Notes: a model not told the origin generated them from the sequence alone. A stretch of 57,535 bases of DNA from Phaseolibacter flectens ATCC 12775 (GCF_000518745.1 NZ_JAEE01000010.1:38527-96061); one strand, 5' to 3'. Shown: positions 9,737 to 19,234, counted from the first letter of the stretch. Translations and numbers: made by a program.

Positions 9737-10450
9737 TTATTGCTGTTGTTTAGCTTTAATTTTATAAGCTACCGCAACACCATAATCATCCAAAATATAT
9801 GCTGATAATGTTGACGCATGAGTGTTATTTTTCAAGGTCACGGTATACTTATTATAGGGTAATATTGTCATATCATCAGTAATTTTTTGCCCTTTATCCC
9901 TAATAGTATTAATGGAGATAACATTAGGTGAATTGTTAGTAACAATTAGCTTGCCTTTGCTATATTCATAGAATAGCTCTCCCTCTGAGTCGTGAGAAAA
10001 TGCAGCGACTTTTTCCGGCCTATAAATTACTTTAACCTTACTAACTAAGATTAGCTTTATTTTATTTTTACCTTCATCAGCTTTATTATCACCAGGAATT
10101 TGCCTGAAAGACATATTAAAAATTGATTCTTTATCTTGAGGTAGATCTTTTTTAATCAGGATCAACCTTACTAACTGGCTCCCTTCAGCCCCCATTTTAA
10201 ATACATTCGGAGTGGCAACTAGAGGTGGGGATGCCTTGCTTTGGTTTTCACTCCGATTATAATCCATCCCATCAACTTGAACTATATAAGGCGTATTTCC
10301 AACATTTTTAAAATGGACGACTTGATTATTTACCCCACCCAAAACTATACGTGTCCCATCTATCACGACACTGGCCATGGAGGAATTAATATAAAAATAG
10401 GATAAATAAAAAAAAAGAGATGATAATAAACGAATAACTTTTTTACTCAT
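9737..10450 (-). CDS. First fimbrial periplasmic chaperone (PapD family)
   Basis: A 237-residue PapD-like chaperone with a hydrophobic signal sequence (about 1-26). The family pattern is clear: an N-terminal strand VVIDGTRIVLGGVNNQVVHF, then LPQDKESIFNMSFRQIPGDN and VKVIYRPEKV. It escorts the pilin and other subunits through the periplasm to the usher. It shares little sequence with the second chaperone of the operon, so the two are not a recent duplication. The gene follows the major pilin after a 44-base gap containing a GC-rich hairpin, and AAGGAAATAAG supplies its ribosome binding site. Confidence 0.92.
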   Translation of the reverse strand: MSKKVIRLLSSLFFYLSYFYINSSMASVVIDGTRIVLGGVNNQVVHFKNVGNTPYIVQVDGMDYNRSENQSKASPPLVATPNVFKMGAEGSQLVRLILIKKDLPQDKESIFNMSFRQIPGDNKADEGKNKIKLILVSKVKVIYRPEKVAAFSHDSEGELFYEYSKGKLIVTNNSPNVISINTIRDKGQKITDDMTILPYNKYTVTLKNNTHASTLSAYILDDYGVAVAYKIKAKQQQ

Positions 10451-10464
10451 AACTTATTTCCTTA

Positions 10465-10484
10465 GCCCCGTATATCTACGGGGC
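10465..10484 (-). promoter_or_regulatory. Intercistronic hairpin between pilin and chaperone genes
   Basis: A perfect 8-base GC-rich stem (GCCCCGTA with TACGGGGC) closes a four-base loop in the 44-base pilin-chaperone gap. There is no T run after it, so it is more likely a partial terminator or mRNA-stabilising hairpin than a full terminator. Such elements keep pilin expression above that of the assembly genes in other fimbrial operons. Confidence 0.6.
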
Positions 10485-10494
10485 CATTCTATGA

Positions 10495-11052
10495 TTAATT
10501 ATACTCTACTTCATAACTGACATAACCACTTACACTGCCAGCGGACAACGCTGTAGGATCTTTTTTCACATAACCAACGGTATAAGTGCCTGTTGCGGTT
10601 GTGGCGTTTTTAACTAAGACAATATCACCACCCACAACGATGCCTTGATCCTTAGAAAAATTAAAAGCAGTGCCGTTATCATCCATTAGGCGTAACGCAA
10701 TACCATTCGCAGTACCTTCATTGATCAAATCACCATCAGTTCTGTATTTATTAGAAACAAATTTCATATGGTAAGTTTTATCAGCTTGAGTATCCGCAGT
10801 ACATCCTGACAAATCAATATTAAAATCCTTAGTAGCTATAGGCGTGTCAACCGCAGCAGTTCGCATTGTACCGATACTCACATCTGGCAACATAATGTTT
10901 GGGCTATCGGTACCATCAACCTTGACACTACAAGTTTGGGAGTTAACCTTGCCAAGAAACTGAATGGTATTACCTGCATTTGCGTTTAATGCAAAAAAAC
11001 CTGAAGCCATAGCAACGGCAGTAACAACAGAATGCTTAAAAAATTTAGACAT
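10495..11052 (-). CDS. Major fimbrial subunit (type 1-like pilin)
   Basis: A 185-residue pilin precursor. The signal sequence ends at NANA/G near residue 26. The mature protein shows the classic chaperone-usher pilin pattern: an N-terminal donor strand, GKVNSQTCSVKVDG with the first cysteine, the second cysteine in LSGCTADT, alternating strands, and a C-terminal strand ending GYVSYEVEYN with a penultimate aromatic residue. These subunits polymerise into the fibre shaft by donor-strand exchange. As first gene of the operon, followed by an intercistronic hairpin, it should be the most strongly expressed. Its promoter must lie in the long AT-rich region upstream (11053 onward). Confidence 0.93.
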   Translation of the reverse strand: MSKFFKHSVVTAVAMASGFFALNANAGNTIQFLGKVNSQTCSVKVDGTDSPNIMLPDVSIGTMRTAAVDTPIATKDFNIDLSGCTADTQADKTYHMKFVSNKYRTDGDLINEGTANGIALRLMDDNGTAFNFSKDQGIVVGGDIVLVKNATTATGTYTVGYVKKDPTALSAGSVSGYVSYEVEYN

Positions 11053-11807
11053 AATAACTCATAACTCCATGTTATATTAGTATTAGGTTCATCTATTCAG
11101 TTAGTGAACTTTATTAAAAGCTGACATCTTAAATATCAATATTTTCCATTTTTTAAATTAAACAGAGCAAAATTTCATCTGCTTCTCACAGAGAAAAATT
11201 ACCTTTGATTAATTAACTATCTCAGTCAGTGTATTTGATCAAACCTAGAATATATCAATAAGTAGACGATCCATATACGCATACCATCAATAAGGTTGAT
11301 GATTGATATCACCATCATCACCATAAAATCATAGTAATGAAGTTTATATTATCTCTTCCACCGATGGCTGACTGTGAAAGAATAATAACAGATTTAATGA
11401 ATAATCAAATATTATTACGACCTGTAAGATCTTTATTAAAAGATATATTTCTTAGTGAAAGAATCAATAAACAACATTAACTAAAAATAATAATTATTTA
11501 GAAAATTTCTTATAAAACAAAAACCAAAAAATATGAGATTATTTCAAAAAAAAACAAATCTTATTCAAAAAAACTAAGCTTTCCTCTACATTTAAAATGA
11601 TATTAAATACATTATCTTTATTGCAGTGTAAGTTTTAAACCAATTTGATTCCTCATGGGGATGAATAACGCAATAAAAGATTTATCATGACATTTAATCA
11701 GAAATAGAAATCATCCATGATTTGATAACGGGCAAGCATACAAGGCAAAGATAAAAACAGAACCATCATAAGATCACACCATTTAAATAAGCCAATTAAT
11801 GCTATAA

Positions 11808-11826
11808 TCTTAATTTAATTAAGATG
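11808..11826. repeat. AT-rich palindrome with 9-base arms
   Basis: ATCTTAATT and AATTAAGAT flank a single central T, making a perfect 19-base dyad. It lies about 750 bases upstream of the pilin gene. It could be a dimeric regulator site, but chance dyads are common in sequence this AT-rich. Confidence 0.4.
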
Positions 11827-11836
11827 TACTGAAAAA

Positions 11837-11872
11837 TTATAATAAAAAATTTCGTGGGATTTTTTATTATAA
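11837..11872. repeat. 14-base inverted repeat, terminator-like
   Basis: TTATAATAAAAAAT and ATTTTTTATTATAA are perfect inverted arms around the loop TTCGTGGG. The structure resembles a bidirectional AT-rich terminator, although no gene is seen that it would serve. Confidence 0.5.
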
Positions 11873-12410
11873 CCTCAAAAATTTCGTAATTAAATAAAAT
11901 AATAGTATAAATGGCAAATTTAAGTAAATGATGCACCCGTTACCATTGTCATCTCTTATTTTTAACATGAAGCACAGTGTTTATCAGACAAGATTAAACG
12001 AGAGTTTCATTATAGTAATAGCATATTCACCTGATTATTCACTGTCCATTTAATGACAGGGCTAACTTTTCGAGAGCATCTTGGCACAATGGAAAAGGAG
12101 TTCAACAAAAGCCCCCTCTCACGTTTGTCCAGAGCCTTTACTACCATAAGGTCAAATATTATCAACAGTATCCCTTAGCATAGAAACAGATACGGATAGT
12201 GTTTTTAGTTCACAGGAAAACAGCTTCATCAAGATGAAATAACTAAATTTGATAATAATCATAGCGATTTCCCCTTATTCATCATCTGGGGTTGACGCTC
12301 AAATAAAGCGGAGGGATGAAGTGTAAGCAGTAAAGAGTAATGCCGTGGTACATTGAATTTGGCTACCTGAAGAGCAATGATATCTTGGCCTCATCATCAA
12401 AACAGGTAAC

Positions 12411-13420
12411 ATGATGAGCGGACGTCACAGAGGCAATTTAAACTCGAAGTTCAGACTTGAAACTGCCCCGCTTATACTCGATCAGCATGACACCATTGCC
12501 TGCGCGGTAACGGCTATGAATGTCGATCACTCTACGTATGGGTAAATGGGGTCGCAAGCTTCAAGAAGAACGCGCAGTGAAATCCTCAATGCTCTCTCCC
12601 ATGACAACGAAGCAACATGGTGCCCTCGTGAATAAGAAAAACGACTGTACCATGTTGAAATCGAGACGATATATTAAAAAGGTGACCGCGCACTTAATGT
12701 CAGACCCCCTTGAACAATGCTCCTTAGTTAAGAAACTCAGGACAGGGTATTCTGTTGCCTTTATTTGCAATCTGTTGGGGATCGAGCCCAGTCGCTCTCG
12801 GCACTGGCTAAGCCGACGGTAGCAAACTCATTCAAAACAGATCGTTATGCTTAGCCTAGTTCGTGAAGGTCTCATACCAATAATGGTTTTGTGCGGATCG
12901 GAGTATCGCCGCGATGGTTAGCGTAAAAGAGAGAGGCCATTGAGTCGCTGTCCGTCCAGTAAGAGAATGACAGAGCTGAATATTGTGAGTTGCCAGTAAC
13001 CGGCGTATTCCCAAAAAAGCCACAAAAAAGCCTGTGGATCTCCCTAATTATCTGGATGACCAGTTTGCAGTAATGGGATGGGTTCAGACAGGCACGCCAA
13101 CGTAACCGTTCCTAAACGGGCAAACGCTGAGCTTATCTGGTGGTTGTTCTGGCTTTAATTTCCCGCATGGCAATAAGCTGGATAAGGTGGTTTTCTGCGG
13201 ACTCAATGCTGAAAGGAAAAGCACGCATGATGGTCTGAGGAAACTAGGGAAACCGACTAACGTTCTGTCTCCTTTTGACCAAGGAAATCACTCTACTCGC
13301 AGAAAACTCAGACGGTGACGGTGAGATTATCGTATCGAGCAAAAGATGAGTCGACGTGGAAACGGCTAGGACAACAGCCTAGGGGAGCGATTATTTCGTA
13401 CCCAGAAATCATAATAGGTA
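12411..13420 (+). mobile_element. Decayed IS3-family insertion sequence (orfA/orfB remnants)
   Basis: Translated pieces on the plus strand, in changing frames, follow the order of an IS3-family transposase. An orfA start at 12411 gives LILDQHDTIACAVTAMNVDHST, a frameshift near 12535, then MGKWGRKLQEERAV. Next come LMSDPLEQ and the orfB beginning SLVKKLRTGYSVAFICNLLG, a block reading YRRDG.RKREA, then LPNYLDDQFAVMGWVQT. Near the end are the SPFDQGNHSTRRKLRR and MSRRGNG.DNS.GERLFRTQKS segments that correspond to the catalytic C-terminal part of DDE orfB. Several stops and frameshifts and the loss of the middle make it inactive. Terminal inverted repeats were not found. Confidence 0.8.
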
Positions 13421-13460
13421 GCAAACTGTAGAGATGCTAATTTTAGCGAAGCCGATCGAT

Positions 13461-13488
13461 CAATCACCAATGACATCATTGGTGATTG
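13461..13488. repeat. 28-base near-perfect palindrome
   Basis: CAATCACCAATGA and TCATTGGTGATTG are perfect 13-base arms separated by two bases (CA). No T run follows on either strand, so it is not an obvious terminator. It sits just beyond the IS3 remnant and could be an operator or part of an older mobile element. Confidence 0.7.
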
Positions 13489-14398
13489 CAGCCAACTCAG
13501 ATCCCACCAAGATAACAGTGGCTTAACGCTTAATGGAGTCGTGCGATTGTTTTGTAAAAATGCGAAAGCTGTAGCCAGTTTTTGTTAACCTCATCATAAG
13601 CAGTAGAGAGCATGTACTAAGGAGTAAGCGGTAAGCTGTCATGTCGGTTGTAAAGGCAAGTCTTTAACCAATGCGTAATTTCAGCTTACTTATAATGACA
13701 AAAAGTCTTGTTTTTTCTTTCACCCGTTATAAATACTCACTTAAAAATAAACTATAAAAATTAAAATGAAGGATAAATTAACACACCCATATATATATCA
13801 AGCTAACTATAATCATGATAAATTATTTCTGGCACATGCTTAATTAAGAATCATCCATATTTAAAACCCAGTTGGTCTCTTTATTTTTAAATAAACATGA
13901 AAATAAGATAAAAATTTGTCACAACCTAAATGCAAAAACATCGATTCATCGGGTGGACTCTCTTTATTGCGTTGAAATATAACAAGTTATATTCAAAGCT
14001 AAATTTTGACACTCTGTGATTTTGACGTGACTTTAAATTTTTTATAACCTAAAGTCTAATTTCAAAGTGAACTGATAGATATTATTCATTGAGATTTTTT
14101 CTTCAAAATACGCCTATTCCACAATTAATATTCAGCATTCCTCTGTAAGTTTATTTTTCACAATCAATATAGAAATTATATTTAAAAATTGACACAAATT
14201 TCTTTTCATCTATCAATTTATAGTCTAAATTTTATATTCAGTATCGAATAGACACTGCTGCCCACTTATTGAGTTAACATTTAATTAACAATGGATGAAG
14301 TTAAAGCAGATCAAATAAAAGCACTTTTGTTCATCTGCCCATGTAGAACAATGGCTATAATTCAATTCTATTTGAGTTAGGCTATTAGGGAGTAATAT
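13489..14398. other. AT-rich gene-free region
   Basis: About 900 bases without a recognisable gene. The first 200 bases have the composition of decayed coding DNA. The rest is very AT-rich and leads to the small ORF at 14399. Confidence 0.5.
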
Positions 14399-14602
14399 AT
14401 GAAAATTGAAGATTTAATTTACTTTTTCTCAACCAGACCCGACCTTTGCTCTAGCTCCAGAGAGGAATTATTGGCATTAAAAATCATAACGTTAGCGTTT
14501 TATGAAAGTATGCCAAAAAAACAAAAAATGATCATAGATAAAAAGTTATCATCTGTAAAAATGGATTCTATTACAGAATTTATGGATAATGCACACCAAT
14601 AA
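14399..14602 (+). CDS. Small hypothetical protein, 67 residues
   Basis: An ORF with a good ribosome binding site (GGGAG, 8 bases before ATG). The product [20 protein letters not shown]... is predicted helical and soluble: a first hydrophobic helix, then [19 protein letters not shown] and a basic KKLSSVKMD segment. No signal sequence or known motif is visible. Proper start signals and protein-like composition argue that it is expressed, but I cannot assign a function. It stands alone between a decayed insertion sequence and a Fur-box region. Confidence 0.5.
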   Translation: MKIEDLIYFFSTRPDLCSSSREELLALKIITLAFYESMPKKQKMIIDKKLSSVKMDSITEFMDNAHQ

Positions 14603-14723
14603 AAAACAACATGGCACTGAGAATGACTAGAGGTATAAGAGTAGCACTACCCAAGATGGATAATATATAGCCTAAAACGAATAAAAATAGATAACTAAAA
14701 CCAATTTTTATATGTGGTTATTA

Positions 14724-14754
14724 AGGGGCAGAAGTACGCATTCTACCTGCCCTT
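14724..14754 (+). terminator. Possible terminator after the small ORF
   Basis: GGGCAG (14726-14731) and CTGCCC (14747-14752) form a GC stem, extended by AAG/CTT with a bulge. It lies 120 bases past the stop of the 67-residue ORF. The following sequence is pyrimidine-rich but not a clean T run. Confidence 0.3.
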
Positions 14755-14798
14755 CTCTTGTCATCAACATAAAAATAGGTCTTAAAAACCCTAAATAA

Positions 14799-14817
14799 GC
14801 GATTGATAATCATTATC
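14799..14817. promoter_or_regulatory. Fur-box match
   Basis: GCGATTGATAATCATTATC matches the 19-base Fur consensus at 16 of 19 positions, including the whole right 13 bases. Fur represses iron-uptake genes when iron is plentiful. The only candidate downstream on the plus strand is a 49-codon ORF at 14887. No intact iron-uptake gene is visible, so this may be the leftover promoter of a lost gene or the control site of a small RNA. Confidence 0.6.
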
Positions 14818-14886
14818 ACAGAATAACAAATACTTATCTGACCGAATTGGCACTGATATAAATTGTTTACTCTAGGTATTCGGCAT

Positions 14887-15036
14887 ATGCCTTCTAAACA
14901 AAAACTTTATCTCTCATTTACCCGTCAGCTACACGCCTCTACCATGCAAAACATGATCGTTGACCTTTTCATTAAATTTCCCCCATTGATAGGCAGAATA
15001 TTGGTTCGTTTGATCACAATATATCATCCGTGTTAA
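14887..15036 (+). CDS. Very small ORF downstream of the Fur box (49 residues)
   Basis: Starting at ATG 14887, this frame reads MPSKQKLYLSFTRQLHASTM and continues to a hydrophobic C-terminal half with FIKFPPLIGRILVRLI. It begins 70 bases after a Fur-box match. The ribosome binding site is weak and no family is recognised. It may be the truncated start of a former iron-regulated gene, or chance. Confidence 0.25.
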   Translation: MPSKQKLYLSFTRQLHASTMQNMIVDLFIKFPPLIGRILVRLITIYHPC

Positions 15037-15745
15037 CACAATTTACCGTAAAGATGAAATCGCTGTATCGAGGATAGGCAGGATGTCGGGATTCATTGCA
15101 CCAAAAATAGATCTTTTCTTATATTTTCAATGCTTTTTCAGTTTTTAATAAATATTTTAAAAAAATACAATGAAAACTAGCCTCTTACGCAACCATTCAT
15201 CCCAGTACTGTCACAGGGCGATCGCTCTCCCTGACAGTTGATTAACGACTTCGACACGTTCATACACTATTTATTGTCCACCGATCAGTATATCGCCCCC
15301 CCGCCGTCGGTTCCTATTCTGCTAAATCGACAGATTGACTTTTGTACCAAACTGATCTTGACAATTTTTATAGGCTTGTCCCCAGTGAGCCTTCCATACT
15401 TGTTTTCTGGAAGGCTTTGGGGGTTTAATGTCACCTTTCACCGAAACGGCTCTAAATCATCAACCCTTGTCTGTGTACTGCAAAGACTCGTTGAAATGGC
15501 AAATCCGATTAAGTCTATTACAAAATATTTTCTTTTTATATCAATAAACATAATAATAACCTCTTCTTAATTTCACCAAATGAGTAACAAGCAGAAATCG
15601 TAAAAATGTGTTTTTATTCCCTCAACTTTGAGTTAAGAGAAATGAATAGAAAATAGCCAACTATCAAAAACAAGATGAGATTTGGAATAATTCACACATT
15701 GCATGACATGTAATGCTAGCGTATCTCCCATTCTCTTTTATTTTC
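15037..15745. other. Gene-free region downstream of the pectate lyase
   Basis: No reliable gene is seen. A 110-codon open frame (15238-15570) lacks a good start and protein-like composition. A 9-base inverted repeat AGCCTTCCA/TGGAAGGCT (15388-15396 with 15408-15416) is the clearest structure. Confidence 0.5.
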
Positions 15746-16633
15746 TTACGTGTTATTAATTAAATAACCATTAAGATAATCATCTTGGTGCCGGATATTT
15801 CCCTGCAACAGGCTAGTTAAAGTGAAATATTTTTGATTGGTATAAAATCGATTATTGTATGAATTTACATTCGCCATACCATCGATTGTATAAGCGATGT
15901 GAAACCCTTTAATCACATTGTTGTAGACTTCAAAGGTGCCATACCTAAAGAGTCCTGGTGCACGTGTGTAGACATTACTGTATAGATTATTACAAATCGT
16001 GATCCTGGGTTCGCCTTTAAATTGCTTAAAACCATCTTCAGGATAACCAAAAATGCAACCATAACGATGATTAGCAAATAAACAGTTAGAAATGGTAATA
16101 AAGTCCGCTTTTTCGCCAAAGTATATTAATTTATCCTCGCCGTAATCAGTAGTTGACCAATCGTGTCCAGGAAACTTACAATTATCCAGCCAGTAGCCGC
16201 TACCCGAGCTGATCCGGATCTGAATATCATCATTACCACGTATCGCTTTACTGTGGATGAAATTCAAATTTCTAAAGATGACATTACCCTTACTTTGGTT
16301 CCCATAAATATAAATATTGTAGAGAATGATATTACTATTATGACCTATCAAGGTTTTATTGGATCCAAGAAAAACCAGCTGCTTGCCCGAAGCTGTAATA
16401 TTTTTAGTCACAATGATATTTTTTCTATCATCACCACCTAAGTGCTGACATAATTGTTCAATATTATCGATGTACACAGTGGTTCCACCAGTCCCTCCTG
16501 TGACATTTTTTTGTCGAGCAAAGCCGACATATCCCTGTGCAGCTTCACTACTTATCACACTAGAAAAAGCAGGGACCAGTGCCGAATAAGTTAATAACTT
16601 TCTTCTTGATAAATTGATATCAATAAGAGGCAT
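15746..16633 (-). CDS. Pectate lyase-like protein (PL1 family) with Tat-type signal
   Basis: A 295-residue parallel beta-helix protein resembling polysaccharide lyase family 1, which cleaves pectate by beta-elimination. Recognisable segments are the N-terminal GYVGFARQ, the repeated coil turns ending in FRNLNFIHS, LDNCKFPGHDW, FITISNCLFANH, and TRAPGLFRYGTFEVYNNV. In the last, the RAPxxR motif carries the Arg expected at the active site. Calcium-binding Asp positions are less certain. The N-terminus has a twin-arginine sequence (SRRKLL, residues 9-14) followed by a mild hydrophobic stretch, so export through Tat in folded form is likely. It starts with a strong AAGGAGAG site, 123 bases after gspO, and is probably a T2SS cargo. 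Confidence 0.8.
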   Translation of the reverse strand: MPLIDINLSRRKLLTYSALVPAFSSVISSEAAQGYVGFARQKNVTGGTGGTTVYIDNIEQLCQHLGGDDRKNIIVTKNITASGKQLVFLGSNKTLIGHNSNIILYNIYIYGNQSKGNVIFRNLNFIHSKAIRGNDDIQIRISSGSGYWLDNCKFPGHDWSTTDYGEDKLIYFGEKADFITISNCLFANHRYGCIFGYPEDGFKQFKGEPRITICNNLYSNVYTRAPGLFRYGTFEVYNNVIKGFHIAYTIDGMANVNSYNNRFYTNQKYFTLTSLLQGNIRHQDDYLNGYLINNT

Positions 16634-16756
16634 GTTTCTCTCCTTAGGACGACTATAATCATTAATAATTCATTCTTATAGCATCCCACAGGCCTCTTTT
16701 TTAAAAAATAAGAATAAGAGGATAATACAATTAAATAGTAAATAAAAATTACAAAG

Positions 16757-17557
16757 TTAAATAAAAGAAAGGTATGGTGAAATATGCAAATAATACATTA
16801 TAATTAATCCAGATAAAGCTAAGCCTGGTCCAAATGGTATTTCGCTTATGACATACTCTTTTTTTAAAAACATGATGCTCACTACCACTAATACGGTAGT
16901 CGAAGAGGCTAATAATAATAGGAGTGGTAAAGATTGCCAACCTAAACAGGCGCCTAAAGCTGCCAAAAATTTAAGATCCCCACCACCAATCACTCTTCGC
17001 TTACAAATTAATAAGCCAGCTTGGTAAATAATCCAAAGAATAAGATAGCCAGCTACAACACCAATAACTGCACTGATCACACCGTCTGGATAACTGTAAC
17101 AATGCCACAACAGCCCTGACCAAAGTAATGTGTATGTCAGACTATCGGGTAACAGACGATGACGAAAATCGATCACAACGAGGGTAAGCAATATTGCCAT
17201 AAACACCAGTAAAAAAAACCAGTCTGCGCTTGGCTGAAAAAACAGTGCTAATCCTCCCGCCCACAGTGACAGGATGACTTCAGTGAATAACGTTAACTTA
17301 CCAATGCTTTGAGTACAATGCCGGCAACGCCCACACAATAACAGCCAACTCACGAGAGGCACATTATCGTACCATTTTAACCGGTGTTGACAGTGTTCAC
17401 AGTGTGAAGGTGGCCAAAATAGATTGAAGTCGATAGAAAGATCCGCCCGCTGGATAATCAGGGGAATTCGCCATATGAGCATACTCACAACACTGCCAAG
17501 CACCGCCCCTATGAGAGCAGCAAATATCACCCATGAAAGTGAGGGGATCATCATCAC
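16757..17557 (-). CDS. gspO: Prepilin peptidase GspO
   Basis: A 266-residue inner-membrane aspartic protease that cleaves and N-methylates the pseudopilins of the T2SS. It has the full A24 layout: an N-terminal membrane helix, a cytoplasmic loop with two CxxC pairs (C53, C56, C75, C78), and then about six more membrane segments. The catalytic aspartates are in VVIDFRHRLLPD (D130) and GGGDLK (D194). It closes the gsp operon after gspM with a 14-base gap and is complete. Its presence means G, I, J and K can be processed without a shared type IV pilus peptidase. Confidence 0.95.
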   Translation of the reverse strand: MMMIPSLSWVIFAALIGAVLGSVVSMLIWRIPLIIQRADLSIDFNLFWPPSHCEHCQHRLKWYDNVPLVSWLLLCGRCRHCTQSIGKLTLFTEVILSLWAGGLALFFQPSADWFFLLVFMAILLTLVVIDFRHRLLPDSLTYTLLWSGLLWHCYSYPDGVISAVIGVVAGYLILWIIYQAGLLICKRRVIGGGDLKFLAALGACLGWQSLPLLLLLASSTTVLVVVSIMFLKKEYVISEIPFGPGLALSGLIIMYYLHISPYLSFI

Positions 17558-17571
17558 GTGTTCTCTCCTGA

Positions 17572-18015
17572 TTAACGGCTGAAACTGGCATGTGCGAGCG
17601 TAACCATGCCTGGCGTGGGACTGGCTATGACATCCAGTTGATTAATTTTGATACCATACTGTTGTTGCAAAATAAATAACCACCTCAGCATGGTATTAAA
17701 CTCCCCTTGCCAAGGTCCTGCGAGCACGGCACTATCATGGTCAAAGGTAAAAGCAGCCGAATTGCCTAACAGCAAAGAGGAAGTCGCGATCACCGTATTA
17801 AGCGGCATAATCAGATCTTCCCGTCGAGGCTGATTGACCAACCATGCACTAAAATCCTGTTGCTCAGAAGCCCAAATTCTGATCGGATGGAGGTGATCAT
17901 AACGTTGTTGCTGCCAGACAACACTAGCACTTAATAACAGCACTATCCCGCTAAGAATACCCATTAAGACGACCCAGTTTCGAGATATTCCTTCCAAGAA
18001 ATTACACTTTATCAT
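17572..18015 (-). CDS. gspM: T2SS inner-membrane platform protein GspM
   Basis: A 147-residue bitopic protein: a short cytoplasmic N-terminus, one membrane helix (about 14-34), and a periplasmic ferredoxin-like domain of about 110 residues. GspM partners GspL in the platform that links the ATPase to the pseudopilus. Sequence conservation is always weak in this family, so the call relies on size, topology and position. The start overlaps the gspL stop by 4 bases. It is slightly shorter than the usual 160 residues. Confidence 0.85.
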   Translation of the reverse strand: MIKCNFLEGISRNWVVLMGILSGIVLLLSASVVWQQQRYDHLHPIRIWASEQQDFSAWLVNQPRREDLIMPLNTVIATSSLLLGNSAAFTFDHDSAVLAGPWQGEFNTMLRWLFILQQQYGIKINQLDVIASPTPGMVTLAHASFSR

Positions 18016-19229
18016 TCAGGTTTCCTTGAAATAATCAGAACCAGTTTAAATTTATCTTCCCCTAAAGGACGTTTTAGAACACGGATCTGTCCAAAAGTTG
18101 ACGCCACATCGTGAAATTGCTGAACATCTGTTTTTGGTATCACCAACTCAACCTGCATTTGTTGCTGCCTTTTGATAAAGCTCATTCGCTTAATTTCAGG
18201 CTGATCTTTTGACCGAATAAACTGTAAATAACTGGCTAGAAGATCAAAGAAGTTATGGCCGCCTGTCATCGCTAATTGCTGCTGACGTTGCTGTGTTATC
18301 TGCCCTATCACCTCATCGCCTGACAGATTTTTCTCTGATGACCATTGTTGGTAAAGCTGCACTAACTGGTTTTGATCTTGATAATTCTGCACTGTCAAAA
18401 AGGTTAATCGAGCCAACAGCCCCAAAATAATGAGACTCAGAAATAGAGGTAGTCCCCATCGCAACCAAGTCACGGTCACCTGTCTGTCTGACCAACGTAA
18501 TGATTTTGGTAAGCCTTTTAATAAATTATCTGTCCGATGATCAGAAATGGCACAGCTGGCCTGAAAACACTGCCAATTTGGATGGTATTGATGCCAACTT
18601 TGTGGCGTGGCTAACTCTCCATAAACGTCAGTTTTTTCTGCTGGATTCCAACGAGGTAACAACTGTGTCACCCAATCTGGCTTTAACCAAAAACCCGCCC
18701 CACTCTGTAATTTGACTAGCCACCGTTGATTATTCTGCATGATAACAGCGGTTGCCCCCTCGCTTAATTCAGGGAGAAAATCCCATTCCACGAGTAACTG
18801 TTTCGGAGTGAGTCCCACCTCTCGAAGTTGCTGCATGGTATCAGTTAACCAAGCAAGGTCACATCCCACCAGGAGTGGTTGCGTAGCCGCACGCTTCCAC
18901 CAGTGGTAGTCGCTACTCGGTTTTCCTAGTTTGTCTTCGAGAAGACGAGCCAATTGTTCGGCCGTTAGCTGGCTTTTGCCTTGATAAGTGACGGTCTCCA
19001 AGACGGCCTGCTCTGCCGGGATAATTAAGGTCAGTTCTGCACTTTTTATCTCAGCGGCTAGCTGGTTTATTTCCGATAGCTGACAGAGCTGTCCTGAGGT
19101 ATTCGTTGCACGCGGCAGTCCCGTACACCACCACCATACTCGTGGGTTTTGTTGATCGGCAGGCAAAAGCACAAATAAACGGGCGGATGATTTCTGGTTA
19201 AATAATCGAGCTCTCATGGCGGTTATCAT
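18012..19229 (-). CDS. gspL: T2SS inner-membrane platform protein GspL
   Basis: A 405-residue bitopic protein. The large N-terminal cytoplasmic part (1-250) has the actin-like fold that binds the ATPase GspE. One membrane helix (about 262-280, LRWGLPLFLSLIILGLLARL region) leads to a periplasmic domain of about 110 residues that pairs with GspM. Length and layout are normal. The context GCCATGATAACCGCCATGAGA gives two possible starts (19229 and 19217). A duplicated ACCGCCATGA lies around them, so the exact start is uncertain. Confidence 0.92.
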   Translation of the reverse strand: MITAMRARLFNQKSSARLFVLLPADQQNPRVWWWCTGLPRATNTSGQLCQLSEINQLAAEIKSAELTLIIPAEQAVLETVTYQGKSQLTAEQLARLLEDKLGKPSSDYHWWKRAATQPLLVGCDLAWLTDTMQQLREVGLTPKQLLVEWDFLPELSEGATAVIMQNNQRWLVKLQSGAGFWLKPDWVTQLLPRWNPAEKTDVYGELATPQSWHQYHPNWQCFQASCAISDHRTDNLLKGLPKSLRWSDRQVTVTWLRWGLPLFLSLIILGLLARLTFLTVQNYQDQNQLVQLYQQWSSEKNLSGDEVIGQITQQRQQQLAMTGGHNFFDLLASYLQFIRSKDQPEIKRMSFIKRQQQMQVELVIPKTDVQQFHDVASTFGQIRVLKRPLGEDKFKLVLIISRKPE

Positions 19230-19234
19230 GGCGG

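Larger units (their letters stand above)
11053..12410. other. AT-rich region upstream of the fimbrial operon
   Basis: About 1.36 kb with no supportable gene. It should contain the fimbrial promoter and its activator sites. Two AT-only palindromes stand out, at 11808-11826 and 11837-11872 (listed separately). The final 300 bases before the IS3 remnant have a more balanced composition and may be decayed coding sequence that I could not identify. Confidence 0.5.

Noticed and set aside
15238-15570. 110-codon plus-strand open frame
   Set aside because: It begins at TTG without a ribosome site, crosses a hairpin and lacks protein-like composition.
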